A stretch of DNA of 64,000 nt from Gulbenkiania mobilis (GCA_004346645.1 SMDA01000002.1:186001-250000); one strand, 5' to 3'; shown: positions 31,803 to 41,324, numbered from the stretch's first letter. A program made the numbers and translations. Notes: generated by a model not told the origin, from the sequence alone.

Positions 31803-32448
31803 CCGTCCATGCCATTACCCTGAGCCCGGCTGCATGCGCTGCCTCCACGCGTGAAGGCGTAAGCTGCAGCCGGTGAACATGCAGGGCCACCGCGCCCAGG
31901 GCCAGGGCGGCCGCCTGCCAGTCGTCACGCCAGCGCTCCAGCAGCAAGGCGCGTGGCAGGTGGGGCACCGCATCGCGCGCAGCCGCCAACGCCTCCTCCG
32001 AAAACGAGGACAGCAGCGGCGCAGGCAGATGGCCCTGCCACGCCGCAGCGGCCGCCTGGGCCACGGTGGCCCCGCTCTCTGCCGCCCGGCCGGCGCAGGG
32101 CTTGATTTCTAGGTTTACCGCCAGCGCAGTGCTACGCGCCGCCGCAGCCAGCTCGTCCAGTAGAGGGATTGGCTCGGTGGCGAACGCTGGATGATGACGG
32201 CTACCGGCATCCAGCCGGCGCAGCTCCGACAGGGTGAGATGCGCCACCGGACCGCTGCTGCCGCAGATGCGCTCCAGATCGTCGTCATGAAACAGCAGTG
32301 GCACGTTGTCGGCGCTGAGCTTGACGTCGCACTCCACCGCGCGGGCGCCCAGCCTGTGTGCCAGCATCAGGCCGGCCAAAGTGTTCTCCGGCGCCAGTGC
32401 CCCGCCCAGCCGATGAACGAACACCACTGGATAAGGCCATGCTTCCAT
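31714..32448 (-). CDS. Glycerophosphodiester phosphodiesterase (UgpQ-like)
   Basis: GDPD-family TIM-barrel hydrolase of 244 residues that splits glycerophosphodiesters. Family motifs are PENTLAGLMLAHRLGARAVECDVKLSADNVPLLFHDDDLER (Glu, Asp and His ligands), NLEIKPCAG, LLSSFSEEAL and VMAWTVND. The usual HRG near the N-terminus reads HRLGG here, keeping the catalytic His and Arg but with an inserted or changed residue. ATG 32448 follows GGGGGAAAT. There is no signal peptide, so it is probably cytoplasmic. Confidence 0.92.
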   Translation of the reverse strand: MEAWPYPVVFVHRLGGALAPENTLAGLMLAHRLGARAVECDVKLSADNVPLLFHDDDLERICGSSGPVAHLTLSELRRLDAGSRHHPAFATEPIPLLDELAAAARSTALAVNLEIKPCAGRAAESGATVAQAAAAAWQGHLPAPLLSSFSEEALAAARDAVPHLPRALLLERWRDDWQAAALALGAVALHVHRLQLTPSRVEAAHAAGLRVMAWTVNDVLEARQLLAWGVDMLCTDRPDRLLCL

Positions 32449-32617
32449 ATTTCCCCCTGCCTGCGCTCCGGGAGGTGCCCTGGAGCTTGGCGTATCATGC
32501 TGCTTTTGCCCGACGGCGTGCGGGCACCCTATCGTAAACCCTGCTTTACAAAGCGTCCGGCGAAACTTAATGTCCGGAAGCCTTGTGCGGCGCAGCAACC
32601 TGAAAGAATCACCCCTA

Positions 32618-33373
32618 ATGGAATGGCTGTTTTTGTGCAGTATGGCTTTTTGTGCCGGCATGATCGACTCGGCCGTAGGAGGTGGCGGGCTGATCCAGCT
32701 CCCCGCGCTCTTCAACGCGCTGCCGCAAGCGCATCCTGCCCCGCTTCTGGGCACGAACAAGCTGGCCTCGGTTTTCGGCACCGCCAGTGCCACCCGTAGC
32801 TTCATGCGCAGGGTGCAGCTGCCGTGGGCGCTGGTGCTGCCGGCGACGGTGGCAGCCTTCTTTCTGTCTTTTGCCGGCGCCACCGCGGCCAGCCATATCC
32901 CCAAGGAAGTGATGAAGCCGGTGGTACTGGTGCTGCTGATTGCGATGGCGGTCTACACACTGATGAAAAAGGACTTGGGCAAACTGCACAAGCCGGCGGT
33001 GATCGGCCCGCGCGAGCGGCTCACCGCAGTATTGGTGGGTGGCAGCATCGGCTTTTACGACGGTGTGTTCGGACCGGGTACCGGGAGCTTCCTGATCTTT
33101 CTGTTCGTGCGCTGCTTTGCCTTCGACTTCCTGCATGCCTCGGCTTCGGCCAAGGTGGTGAACCTGGCCACCAACCTGGCGGCCCTGTCGTTTTTCGTGC
33201 CGTCGGGCAATGTGATGTACCTGGTGGCGCTGCCGATGGCCGCCTGCAATGTGGCCGGCTCGCTGGTGGGTGCGCGTATCGCGATTCACGGCGGGGCCGG
33301 CTTGGTACGTGTGCTGTTTCTGATCTTGGTCACCGCTCTGATAGGCAAATTTGCCTACGATCTATTGCTCTGA
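32618..33373 (+). CDS. Sulfite exporter TauE/SafE (TSUP) family permease
   Basis: Inner-membrane protein of 251 residues with about eight hydrophobic segments. The TSUP pattern is seen twice, as AFCAGMIDSAVGGGGLIQLPAL and GGSIGFYDGVFGPGTGSFLIF. ATG 32618 begins right at the first helix; ATG 32570 in frame adds 16 residues and cannot be excluded. Substrate is unknown; the family moves sulfur-containing or carboxylate anions. Confidence 0.88.
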   Translation: MEWLFLCSMAFCAGMIDSAVGGGGLIQLPALFNALPQAHPAPLLGTNKLASVFGTASATRSFMRRVQLPWALVLPATVAAFFLSFAGATAASHIPKEVMKPVVLVLLIAMAVYTLMKKDLGKLHKPAVIGPRERLTAVLVGGSIGFYDGVFGPGTGSFLIFLFVRCFAFDFLHASASAKVVNLATNLAALSFFVPSGNVMYLVALPMAACNVAGSLVGARIAIHGGAGLVRVLFLILVTALIGKFAYDLLL

Positions 33374-33472
33374 GCCCGCCTTCCCGCCGGGGTGGGTCAG
33401 AGAAAATTGGATAATGTCGCAAATCTGTAAAAGTGTTGCGCAAAATCAAAATAAATGATTTAAATAAGATTC

Positions 33473-33508
33473 AAACGCCCGTTCGAATTTGCAACCGCAC
33501 GGGCGTTT
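33473..33508 (+). terminator. Hairpin between the TSUP gene and pntA
   Basis: A 10-bp perfect stem (AAACGCCCGT with ACGGGCGTTT) around a 16-base loop, followed by AT-rich sequence. It may terminate the TSUP gene or act in the pntA leader. Confidence 0.5.
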
Positions 33509-33556
33509 CAAATTTTGATACCGGTTTCTCGTTACACACATCCCGAAAGGAAGACC

Positions 33557-34681
33557 ATGCAAATCGCTGTTGCCGCCGAACGGCTGGCTGGTGAAACCCG
33601 CGTGGCCGCCACACCGGAAACGGTGAAGAAACTCGTCGCCATGGGTCACGCCGTGGTGGTAGAGGCCGGTGCGGGGCGTCATGCCGCCGTACCGGACGCG
33701 GCCTTTGTGGAAGCAGGCGCAACCTTGGCCGAAGGACGGGCTGCCACCCTGTCTCAGGGCGACATCGTCCTGACGGTGCGCCCGCCCGAAGTCGAGGCCG
33801 TGGCTGAGATGAAGGACGGCGCCGTCCTCATCGGCATGCTGGCCCCCTACCAGAACGCCACCTTTCCGACGCTGGCGGCCAAACGGATCTCCGCCTTTGC
33901 CATGGAGCTTCTGCCGCGCACCACGCGCGCGCAGAGCATGGACGTGCTCTCCAGCCAGAACAACATCGCAGGCTACAAGGCGGTGCTGTTGGCCACCCAG
34001 TACTACCCCCGCTTCATGCCGATGCTGATGACGGCGGCGGGCACGGTGAAGCCCGCTCGTGTGCTGATCATGGGCGTTGGGGTAGCCGGGCTGCAGGCGA
34101 TCGCCACGGCCAAGCGCCTGGGCGCTGTGGTGGAGGCAACCGACGTGCGCCCTTCCACCAAGGAACAGGTGGAGTCGCTGGGCGCCAAGTTCATCGAAGT
34201 CCCGATGACCGACGAGGAAAAGGCGGCCAACGACGGCGTTTATGCCAAGGAGATGTCGGAAGACTACAAGCGCCGTCAGGCGGAGTTGGTAGCCAAGCAC
34301 GCCCGGCAGGCCGACATTATCATCACCACTGCACTGATCCCGGGCCGCAAGGCGCCGCTCCTGATCGCCAGCGAGGTAGTGGAGGCAATGAAGCCCGGCT
34401 CGGTAATCGTGGACCTGGCCGCTGAGGCCGGCGGCAACTGCGCGCTGACCCGTTGCGGCGAGGTATTCACCACCTCCAACGGCGTCACCATCGTGGGCCA
34501 GCCCAACCTGCCGGGTCTGGTGGCAGCGGATGCCTCCAGCCTCTACGCCCGCAACCTGCTGACCTTCCTCTCGCTGATGCTGGGCAAGGAGGGCTTCACG
34601 CTCAATCTGGAAGACGACCTGCTCGCGGCCACCCTGGTGACCCACGACGGACAGGTCCGTTTCGGCCAACCTGCCGCCTGA
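33557..34681 (+). CDS. pntAA: NAD(P) transhydrogenase alpha subunit, part 1
   Basis: NAD(H)-binding domain I of the proton-translocating transhydrogenase, 374 residues. Motifs include AAERLAGETRVAATPETVKKL, GVGVAGLQAIATAKRLGA, EATDVRPSTKEQVESLGAKF and TTALIPGRKAPLLI. In E. coli this domain is fused to membrane helices; here the gene stops before them and the helices are in the next gene. ATG 33557 has a GAAAGGAAG site. The last residues FGQPAA are encoded by a DUS-like word (34661-34670). Confidence 0.96.
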   Translation: MQIAVAAERLAGETRVAATPETVKKLVAMGHAVVVEAGAGRHAAVPDAAFVEAGATLAEGRAATLSQGDIVLTVRPPEVEAVAEMKDGAVLIGMLAPYQNATFPTLAAKRISAFAMELLPRTTRAQSMDVLSSQNNIAGYKAVLLATQYYPRFMPMLMTAAGTVKPARVLIMGVGVAGLQAIATAKRLGAVVEATDVRPSTKEQVESLGAKFIEVPMTDEEKAANDGVYAKEMSEDYKRRQAELVAKHARQADIIITTALIPGRKAPLLIASEVVEAMKPGSVIVDLAAEAGGNCALTRCGEVFTTSNGVTIVGQPNLPGLVAADASSLYARNLLTFLSLMLGKEGFTLNLEDDLLAATLVTHDGQVRFGQPAA

Positions 34682-34705
34682 CCGGCTTGCTACAGGACAT
34701 TCATC

Positions 34706-35002
34706 ATGGTTGATCCCTTCATCACCAGCTTCACCATCTTCGTGCTGGCCGTCTTCGTCGGTTACCACGTGGTGTGGAACGTCACCCCTGCCCTGCACAC
34801 GCCGCTGATGGCCGTCACCAACGCCATCTCGGGCATCATCATCGTCGGCGCCATGCTGCAGGTCGTGGACATCAATGGCGAGTCGATCACGCTCACCTCC
34901 GTACTGGGCGCCATCGGTATCTTCCTCGCCAGCATCAACATCTTCGGCGGCTTTCTGGTCACCCAGCGCATGCTCGACATGTTCAAGAAGAAGAAACGGT
35001 AA
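34706..35002 (+). CDS. pntAB: NAD(P) transhydrogenase alpha subunit, part 2
   Basis: Membrane subunit of 98 residues with three to four hydrophobic helices ([51 protein letters not shown]) ending in a lysine-rich tail. It corresponds to the membrane segment of PntA. It lies 24 bases after pntAA and 12 before pntB. Confidence 0.95.
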   Translation: MVDPFITSFTIFVLAVFVGYHVVWNVTPALHTPLMAVTNAISGIIIVGAMLQVVDINGESITLTSVLGAIGIFLASINIFGGFLVTQRMLDMFKKKKR

Positions 35003-35014
35003 GGAGCCCGAACG

Positions 35015-36385
35015 ATGGAAAACCTCTCCGCTCTACTGTATCTTGCTGCGGCCGTGCTGTTCATCCTCTCTCTGAAGGGGCTGTCCAGTCCGGTCACCGC
35101 CCTGCGCGGCAATCTGTACGGCGTGCTGGGCATGGTGATCGCCGTGGCCACCACCTTCATGCTGATGGACAAGCCCGTATTGCTGCTGATCATCGCTGCC
35201 ATTGCGGCCGGCGGCGCCATCGGTGCCTGGAAGGCCAAGACCGTCGAGATGACCGGCATGCCCGAACTGGTGGCCGCCATGCACTCGCTGGTGGGCCTCT
35301 CCGCGGTGCTGATCGCAGTGGCCGCCATCTTTCACACCGGGGTGGAACACACTCCGGTGCAGAAGGTGGAGCTCTTTATCGGTGCCTTCATCGGGGCCAT
35401 CACCTTCACTGCTTCGGTCGTCGCCTACGGCAAGCTATCGGGCAAGTTCGGCGCCAAGGCAGTGAACTTCAGCGGCCAACATCTGCTGAACCTGGTGCTG
35501 GCACTGAGCATGGTCGGCTTCGGCGCAGCCTACTTCGTCAGCGATAGCCACGCGGCGTTCCTGATGATGCTGGCCATCGCGCTGGTGCTGGGCGTGACAC
35601 TGATCATCCCGATCGGGGGGGCCGACATGCCGGTGGTGGTGTCGATGCTCAACAGCTACTCCGGCTGGGCGGCGGCGGGCATCGGCTTCACGCTGAACAA
35701 CCCGGTGCTGATCATTGCCGGCGCCTGCGTGGGCTCGTCCGGCGCCATCCTGTCCTACATCATGTGCAAGGCGATGAACCGTTCCATCGTCAGCGTGCTG
35801 CTGGGTGGCTTCGGTGCCGAGGCCGCTTCGGGTGGTAGCACCGCTTCCGGCCCCAAGAACTACAAGTCCGGTTCGGCTGATGACGCCGCGTTCCTGATGA
35901 GCAATGCCGATAGCGTGATCATCGTGCCCGGCTACGGTCTGGCGGTTTCGCGCGCCCAGCACGCGCTGCAGGAGTTCGCCCAACTGCTGACCGAGCAGGG
36001 CGTCACCGTGCGCTACGCCATCCACCCCGTGGCAGGCCGCATGCCCGGCCACATGAACGTATTGTTGGCCGAAGCCGAGGTCCCCTACGAACAGGTGCTG
36101 GAAATGGAGGAGATCAACTCCGACTTCTCCAACACCGACGTGGTGCTGGTCATTGGTGCCAACGACGTGGTGAACCCGGCGGCGCAAAAGGACAAGCAGA
36201 GCCCCATCTATGGGATGCCGATCCTGGAGGCCCACAAGGCCCGTACCGTCATCGTGGTCAAGCGCTCGATGAATGCGGGTTATGCGGGACTGGACAACGA
36301 GCTCTTCTACATGGACAAAACGATGATGGTATTCGGCGACGCCAAGGAGGTGATAGAAGACCTTGTCAAAGCGGTAAGTCACTGA
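35015..36385 (+). CDS. pntB: NAD(P) transhydrogenase beta subunit
   Basis: Subunit of 456 residues with about nine transmembrane helices and the C-terminal NADP(H)-binding domain III (IVPGYGLAVSRAQHAL, YAIHPVAGRMPGHMNVLLAEA, GANDVVNPAA, KRSMNAGYAGLDNELFY). With PntAA and PntAB it makes the inner-membrane enzyme that reduces NADP by NADH using proton flow. ATG 35015 follows AAGGAGCCCGAACG. A DUS-like word at 36064-36073 encodes part of VLLAEA. Confidence 0.97.
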   Translation: MENLSALLYLAAAVLFILSLKGLSSPVTALRGNLYGVLGMVIAVATTFMLMDKPVLLLIIAAIAAGGAIGAWKAKTVEMTGMPELVAAMHSLVGLSAVLIAVAAIFHTGVEHTPVQKVELFIGAFIGAITFTASVVAYGKLSGKFGAKAVNFSGQHLLNLVLALSMVGFGAAYFVSDSHAAFLMMLAIALVLGVTLIIPIGGADMPVVVSMLNSYSGWAAAGIGFTLNNPVLIIAGACVGSSGAILSYIMCKAMNRSIVSVLLGGFGAEAASGGSTASGPKNYKSGSADDAAFLMSNADSVIIVPGYGLAVSRAQHALQEFAQLLTEQGVTVRYAIHPVAGRMPGHMNVLLAEAEVPYEQVLEMEEINSDFSNTDVVLVIGANDVVNPAAQKDKQSPIYGMPILEAHKARTVIVVKRSMNAGYAGLDNELFYMDKTMMVFGDAKEVIEDLVKAVSH

Positions 36386-36415
36386 TTTTTATAATCCATT
36401 TTTCATTATTTTATG

Positions 36416-36442
36416 AAACCCGGCCAAAGTGCCGGGTTTTTT
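36416..36442 (+). terminator. Rho-independent terminator of the pnt operon
   Basis: Stem AAACCCGGC with GCCGGGTTT around CAAAGT, followed by a T-run, 30 bases past pntB. Confidence 0.88.
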
Positions 36443-36575
36443 AATGCATATGTACTTTTTGATGAACTTTCGTCGGACCTGCCAAAAAAAACAGTTCTCA
36501 TCACGAGCAGCCCTACTTCGGTAGTGGTTATTGATGAGTCCGCTTCTTAACCTCAGGTCTGATGAAGGAGAAGTC

Positions 36576-38048
36576 ATGTCGTACGAAACGAGCATTCACG
36601 AGCTCTACGTAGCGTTTTATGGCCGCCCGGCCGACCCCGCCGGGTTGGATTACTGGGTAGGACGCCTGGAAGAAAACAATGGCGACCTGAACACCGTCAT
36701 CGATGCTTTTGCCACCTCTCCCGAAGCCGAAGCCCGCTACGAAGGCAAGACCCCCGAAGAAGTTCTCAGCCTCGTTTATCAAGGTATCCTTGGACGCGAA
36801 CCGGATGCAGAAGGTCTCGCTTACTACACTGGTGAGCTGGCTTCCGGCCGCCTGACCCTAGGACAACTCGCCGCAGCCGTAATTAGCGGGGCTCAGGGCG
36901 ACCAGGACACCCAGACCGTAGAGCACAAAGTTGCCGCAGCCGTGGCCTTCCATGAAGCACTGGCCGCCAATCCCGACTTGGCTGCCCAATACAAGAGCGC
37001 AGCCGATATTCAGGCGGCCCAGCAATTCCTGGCAGGCGTCACCCATGAAACCAGCCTCGAAGACATTGCCCGTGCGGTCAATGACGCTGTCGAGACCGTA
37101 ACCAACAACGATGACACTGATGCAGATGCCGATGCTGACGCCGATGCTGACGCCGATGCCGATGCCGATGCCGATGCCGATGCCGATGCCGATGCCGATG
37201 CCGATGCCGATGCCGATGCCGATGCGGATGCTGACGCCGATGCGGATGCTGACGCCGACGCGGATGCTGACGCCGACGCGGATGCTGACGCCGACGCGGA
37301 TGCCGATGCTGACGCCGATGCCGATGCGGATGCTGACGCCGATGCTGACGCCGATGCTGACGCCGATGCTGACGCGGATGCGGATGCTGACGCCGATGCC
37401 GATGCTGACGCCGATGCTGACGCCGATGCTGACGCCGATGCTGACGCCGATGCTGACGCCGATGCGGACGCCGATGCGGATGCCGATGCCGATGCGGATG
37501 CCGATGCCGATGCCGATGCTGACGCCGATGCTGACGCCGATGCCGATGCTGACGCCGATGCCGATGCTGACGCCGATGCGGATGCTGACGCCGATGCGGA
37601 TGCGGATGCTGACGCCGATGCGGATGCTGACGCCGATGCCGATGCTGACGCCGATGCGGATGCTGACGCCGATGCTGACGCTGGTGTAGACACCGATGGC
37701 GACGGCGATATTGACGTGGCTGCCGGTCAGTCCTTGTCGGGTGTGGATGGCCAAGTCGACAAGTTCGACTTCAGCGGCCTGACCTCCGGCCAAGGGGCGA
37801 ACATCACCAAACTGGACGCTGGCGACCAGTTGATCTTCGGCCAAGGCCTGCAGTTCGGTAGCCCGGCCAGCGATAGCACCCTGGACATTACGGTGAATTA
37901 CAACAGCACGACCAACATCAGCACTGTGGTGTTCGAGCTGAATCCGGAAGGCAGCGAAGTGGCCACCGTTGCAATCACTGGGGTGGACCTGAGCCAGGCT
38001 GTCTTCAATGACGGCACCTTCACCATCTCCTCGGGTGGTATCGAGTAA
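36576..38048 (+). CDS. DUF4214 protein with an (Asp-Ala)94 tract, probable secreted surface protein
   Basis: A 490-residue protein in three parts. Residues 1-115 hold the DUF4214 type domain ([43 protein letters not shown]), found in S-layer-like and type I secreted proteins. Residues 182-369 are 94 uninterrupted Asp-Ala pairs. Residues 370-490 form a Gly/Asp/Ser/Thr-rich beta-type domain with DTDGDGDID and end FTISSGGIE, resembling type I secretion C-termini. There is no signal peptide and no cysteine. ATG 36576 follows AAGGAG. It stands between two terminators. Export through a type I system and a surface role are inferred. Confidence 0.8.
   Translation: MSYETSIHELYVAFYGRPADPAGLDYWVGRLEENNGDLNTVIDAFATSPEAEARYEGKTPEEVLSLVYQGILGREPDAEGLAYYTGELASGRLTLGQLAAAVISGAQGDQDTQTVEHKVAAAVAFHEALAANPDLAAQYKSAADIQAAQQFLAGVTHETSLEDIARAVNDAVETVTNNDDTDADADADADADADADADADADADADADADADADADADADADADADADADADADADADADADADADADADADADADADADADADADADADADADADADADADADADADADADADADADADADADADADADADADADADADADADADADADADADADADADADADADADADADADADADADADADADADAGVDTDGDGDIDVAAGQSLSGVDGQVDKFDFSGLTSGQGANITKLDAGDQLIFGQGLQFGSPASDSTLDITVNYNSTTNISTVVFELNPEGSEVATVAITGVDLSQAVFNDGTFTISSGGIE
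37119..37682 (+). repeat. Hexanucleotide tandem repeat coding (Asp-Ala)94
   Basis: A 564-base tract of GAY-GCN hexamers, mainly GATGCC, GATGCT, GACGCC and GATGCG, often as the 12-base pair GATGCTGACGCC. All units are in frame. Unit number can change by slippage without breaking the reading frame. Confidence 0.95.
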
Positions 38049-38111
38049 GGCAGGCGCTCTGGCAGGTGCAGGCATGGCGCTTGCACCGCTTCCAGGCCCT
38101 ACCTGAGCAGA

Positions 38112-38138
38112 AGCCGCCTCCCTCGGGAGGCGGTTTTC
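38112..38138 (+). terminator. Rho-independent terminator of the DUF4214 gene
   Basis: Stem CCGCCTCC with GGAGGCGG around CTCG, followed by TTTTCTT, about 65 bases past the stop. Confidence 0.85.
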
Positions 38139-38157
38139 TTGCCCGCCGGCCGCCAAC

Positions 38158-38167
38158 GTTGGCCGAA
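38158..38167 (-). repeat. DUS-like word, intergenic copy
   Basis: Exact GTTGGCCGAA (reverse orientation) in the context AACGTTGGCCGAAGCG, after the terminator and before the Mur-ligase fusion gene. Confidence 0.85.
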
Positions 38168-38212
38168 GCGGGTGCAGGGTTTCCCATCAGCCTGTACGAA
38201 AGGACTCTGTTG

Positions 38213-41200
38213 ATGTCTTTTTCCGATCAGCTGGCACGGCTGCGGCCGATTGCCCAGCAACATGCCACTTCGCTGCCCACCCCTTATCCCCGGTATGTGC
38301 TGTTCTTCTCGGTTACCGACGGCCAGGACCGTGCCCAAGTGGTGCACGCTCGTGCCGCCAGCTTCGAGGCCGCATGGCAGGAGGGCGTGGAGGCGATACG
38401 CAAAGTGCTGCGCAAGCACAAGCTTTCGGGCGACTGGCTGCGGGTGGACTGGGTGGAGGCGGCAGAAACGCTCCCATGGGAGGTATTGCACAGCCGCCTG
38501 GCCGCCACCAAGCGCAACTATTTCCGCCATGGGCTGGCCCTGTCCGCGGACTTCACCTTGGCTTTTCTGGAACAGGAACTGAACGCCAACGCGATGCTGT
38601 ATGCGGGCAGCGATGTGGCGCAGGCACGCATCAACCCCAAGAACTTCAACGTCTACGCCGCTAGCCGCTTCGGTGTGGAGATCGACTTCGACCATCCGGG
38701 CGAGAACCCGGTGGTCTTCACCACCGGCGCCGCCTACTGCGAGCGGACGGGTCCGGCTTACCGACTGGCTTCCAGCGGGCTGGAGGCAGGGCGACGGCTG
38801 ACCGGACGACTGGCCGAGAAGGATGTGCTCGCATTGGTAAATACCGGCGGCAGCTTTCTGGCACGGCAGGTGAAAAGAAGCGGCGAATTCGTCTACGGTT
38901 ATTTCCCCTGCTTCAACCGCGAGATTCCCACCTACAACGCCCTGCGCCACGCCAGCAGCACCTATGCGCTGATCGAGGCGTGGGAAGCCACCGGCGACAG
39001 GAGCCTCCGCCCCGCCATTGAGCGGGCACTGGGCTACCTGACGCGCGAGCTCATCCGCCGTACGCATGCGCCTGACGGCACCGAACTGGCTTTCCTGGTA
39101 GAAAAGAACGATGAAATCAAGCTCGGAGGCAATGCGGTTTCGTTGCTGGCGCTGGTCAAGTACTGCGAAGTGAGCGGCGACAAGACCCATCTGCCGCTGC
39201 TGGAAAGCCTGGCCCAAGGCATTGCCTTCATGCAGGAGCCCAAGAGCGGCCGCCTGAACCATGTGCTGCACTTTCCCGACCTGTCGGTCAAGGAAGACTT
39301 CCGCATCATCTACTACGATGGCGAGGCTGCCTTCGGCCTGATGCGACTGTACGGGCTGACCCGGGATGCACGCTGGCTGAGCGTGGTGGAAAAGGCCTTC
39401 GACTATTTCATCGCCCGCAAGCACTGGACCGCCCACGACCACTGGCTGAGCTACTGCGTCAACGAATTGACGCGTTACTGTGATGACGAGAAGTACTACC
39501 GCTTTGGCTTGCAGAACGTCAGCGGTTATCTGGACTTCGTGCTGGAGCGCGAAACCACCTTCCCTACCCTGCTGGAACTGATGATGGCGGCCCAGCAGAT
39601 GCTGGAGCGGCTGCAACAGCAGCCGGACAAGCGCCATCTTCTGGCGCTGATCGACCTCGACAAGTTTTACCACGCCCTGGAACACCGCGCCCATTACCTT
39701 CAAAACGGCTATTTCTGGCCGGAAATGGCGATGTTCTTCAAGAAGCCGGCACGTATTGTGGGCAGCTTCTTCATCCGTCATCACGCCTTCCGGGTCCGGA
39801 TCGACGACGTGGAACACTACCTTTCGGGCCTGGTGGCGTATCTGCGCTACTGCCGCGCAGGGCGTCCGGTAGTGGAGGCACCTGCAGTCGCGGCGCCCGC
39901 CCTGGCCGCCACGTGGCAAGGCGGGGACAACTGGAATGCCGAGCGGGTGACACAGGCCACCGGCGGCCAGTGGCTAAGCCCTCCCCCCTCCGACTGGAGC
40001 GCCACTGGCCTGTGTGTGTGGGCACCCGCCATGCAGCCGGGCAACATGGTGCTCACCAAGCGCCCCGGTGGATCACGTGGCGTGCTGGTGGACACTGCGC
40101 GCCGCATGCAGCCGCCCCCGGCGGCACTGATCACCGACGAGCCGCAGCTGATCCCCCCCGAAGCCGGGCCGACACTGGTGGTGGCCGATGCCGCCCAGGC
40201 GATCATCGACCTTGGCCGTTATGCGCGCAGCCAGATGAAGGGCACGCTGATCGGCGTGACGGGCAGCAGTGGCAAGACCACCACCGTGGCCATGCTCACG
40301 CACATCCTGGAAGCCTGGGGAGAGGTCGGACAGACCCGACACAACGCCAACCTCCCGCACGGTATCGCCTGGAACCTGGCCTCGATGCCATGGGGCGCAC
40401 CCTACACCGTAATGGAAATGGCCATCGGACGCATGGCGGAAAACACCCAGCTGGTGCGTCCCAACATGGCGGTATTCACCAATATCGCGCCGGCGCATCT
40501 GGAATATCACGGCACGACGGCGGAGGTGGCCCGCAAGAAGAGCGCCATCTTCGACGGCATGCAAGCGGGCGAACCGGCCATCCTTAACCGCGACATGCTG
40601 GAGTGGCCGATCGTCCACGATGCCGCATTGCGCAACCGGCTTCAGGTGGTGCCGTACGGACGCCACCCGGAGAGCCGCTTCCGCCTGCTGGACTACAGCC
40701 CGACCGATGGCGTGGTCCAGGCCGACCTTGCGGGGCAGACGCTGCGTTACCGCGTGGGCGCCCCGGGCGAGCACATGGCACTCAACAGCCTGGCCGTACT
40801 CGCGGCGGTGACAATGCAAGGGCTGGACCTGGCCCCGGCGCTTGAGCGGCTCGAAACCTTTGCCCCGCTGCCTGGCCGTGGCGCCCGGGTGGCACGGGTA
40901 TTCGACGGCAAGCCGGTGGAAGTGCTCGACGAGGCCTACAACGCCAACCCCGCATCAATGGAAGCCGCGCTGCGGCTGCTGGCAGCGCAGGCGCCGCACG
41001 GCGGACGTCGCCTGCTGGTACTGGGCGACATGCTGGAGCTGGGGCCCGATGCGCCGCAGTACCATGCCGCGCTGGCCCCGGCAGTACAGGCCGCCAGAGC
41101 GGACCGCATCTATCTGTGCGGGCCGATGATGCAGCATCTGGCACAGGCACTGGAGGACGCCGGCGTGAAGGCTTGGTGGTTTCCGGAGGTGGAAGCCCTG

Positions 41201-41323
41201 CAGGCAGCGCTGTTCGACCACTTGGCCGCGCACGACTTCCTGTTGATCAAGAGCTCGGCCGGCACCCGGCTGAGCGAGATCGTGGAAGCCTTGCAAAGCC
41301 AGACCCCGCTGGAGACCGCCTGA
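38213..41323 (+). CDS. Large fusion: helical-toroid-like N-terminal domain plus MurF-like Mur ligase
   Basis: Protein of 1036 residues. The C-terminal part (about 660-1036) is a Mur-ligase unit: ATP loop GVTGSSGKTTT at 681-691, NLPHGIAWNLASMP, MAVFTNIAPAHLEYHGT, HMALNSLAVLAAV, DEAYNANPASMEAAL and VLGDMLELG, closest in style to MurF. The N-terminal 590 residues are unlike MurF. They contain repeated helical pairs (YNALRHASSTYALIEAWEAT, GGNAVSLLALVKYCEVSGD, DGEAAFGLMRLYGLTRD) as in six-hairpin glycosidase or epimerase toroids. It is much longer than MurF and is not in a mur cluster, so it probably joins an amino acid or amine to an unusual substrate rather than making standard peptidoglycan. 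ATG 38213 follows AAAGGA. The hydrolase gene follows after one base. Confidence 0.75.
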   Translation: MSFSDQLARLRPIAQQHATSLPTPYPRYVLFFSVTDGQDRAQVVHARAASFEAAWQEGVEAIRKVLRKHKLSGDWLRVDWVEAAETLPWEVLHSRLAATKRNYFRHGLALSADFTLAFLEQELNANAMLYAGSDVAQARINPKNFNVYAASRFGVEIDFDHPGENPVVFTTGAAYCERTGPAYRLASSGLEAGRRLTGRLAEKDVLALVNTGGSFLARQVKRSGEFVYGYFPCFNREIPTYNALRHASSTYALIEAWEATGDRSLRPAIERALGYLTRELIRRTHAPDGTELAFLVEKNDEIKLGGNAVSLLALVKYCEVSGDKTHLPLLESLAQGIAFMQEPKSGRLNHVLHFPDLSVKEDFRIIYYDGEAAFGLMRLYGLTRDARWLSVVEKAFDYFIARKHWTAHDHWLSYCVNELTRYCDDEKYYRFGLQNVSGYLDFVLERETTFPTLLELMMAAQQMLERLQQQPDKRHLLALIDLDKFYHALEHRAHYLQNGYFWPEMAMFFKKPARIVGSFFIRHHAFRVRIDDVEHYLSGLVAYLRYCRAGRPVVEAPAVAAPALAATWQGGDNWNAERVTQATGGQWLSPPPSDWSATGLCVWAPAMQPGNMVLTKRPGGSRGVLVDTARRMQPPPAALITDEPQLIPPEAGPTLVVADAAQAIIDLGRYARSQMKGTLIGVTGSSGKTTTVAMLTHILEAWGEVGQTRHNANLPHGIAWNLASMPWGAPYTVMEMAIGRMAENTQLVRPNMAVFTNIAPAHLEYHGTTAEVARKKSAIFDGMQAGEPAILNRDMLEWPIVHDAALRNRLQVVPYGRHPESRFRLLDYSPTDGVVQADLAGQTLRYRVGAPGEHMALNSLAVLAAVTMQGLDLAPALERLETFAPLPGRGARVARVFDGKPVEVLDEAYNANPASMEAALRLLAAQAPHGGRRLLVLGDMLELGPDAPQYHAALAPAVQAARADRIYLCGPMMQHLAQALEDAGVKAWWFPEVEALQAALFDHLAAHDFLLIKSSAGTRLSEIVEALQSQTPLETA

Positions 41324-41324
41324 C

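Noticed and set aside
37119..37682. Could be read as a CRISPR-like or satellite array
   Set aside because: Units are 6 or 12 bases with no spacers, and they are in frame inside a protein gene.
37010..37693. Long open frames on both strands across the Asp-Ala tract (poly Ser-Ala, Ile-Gly, Met-Pro rich)
   Set aside because: They are by-products of a hexamer repeat without stops in any frame. Only the forward frame has a ribosome binding site and recognisable domains on both sides.
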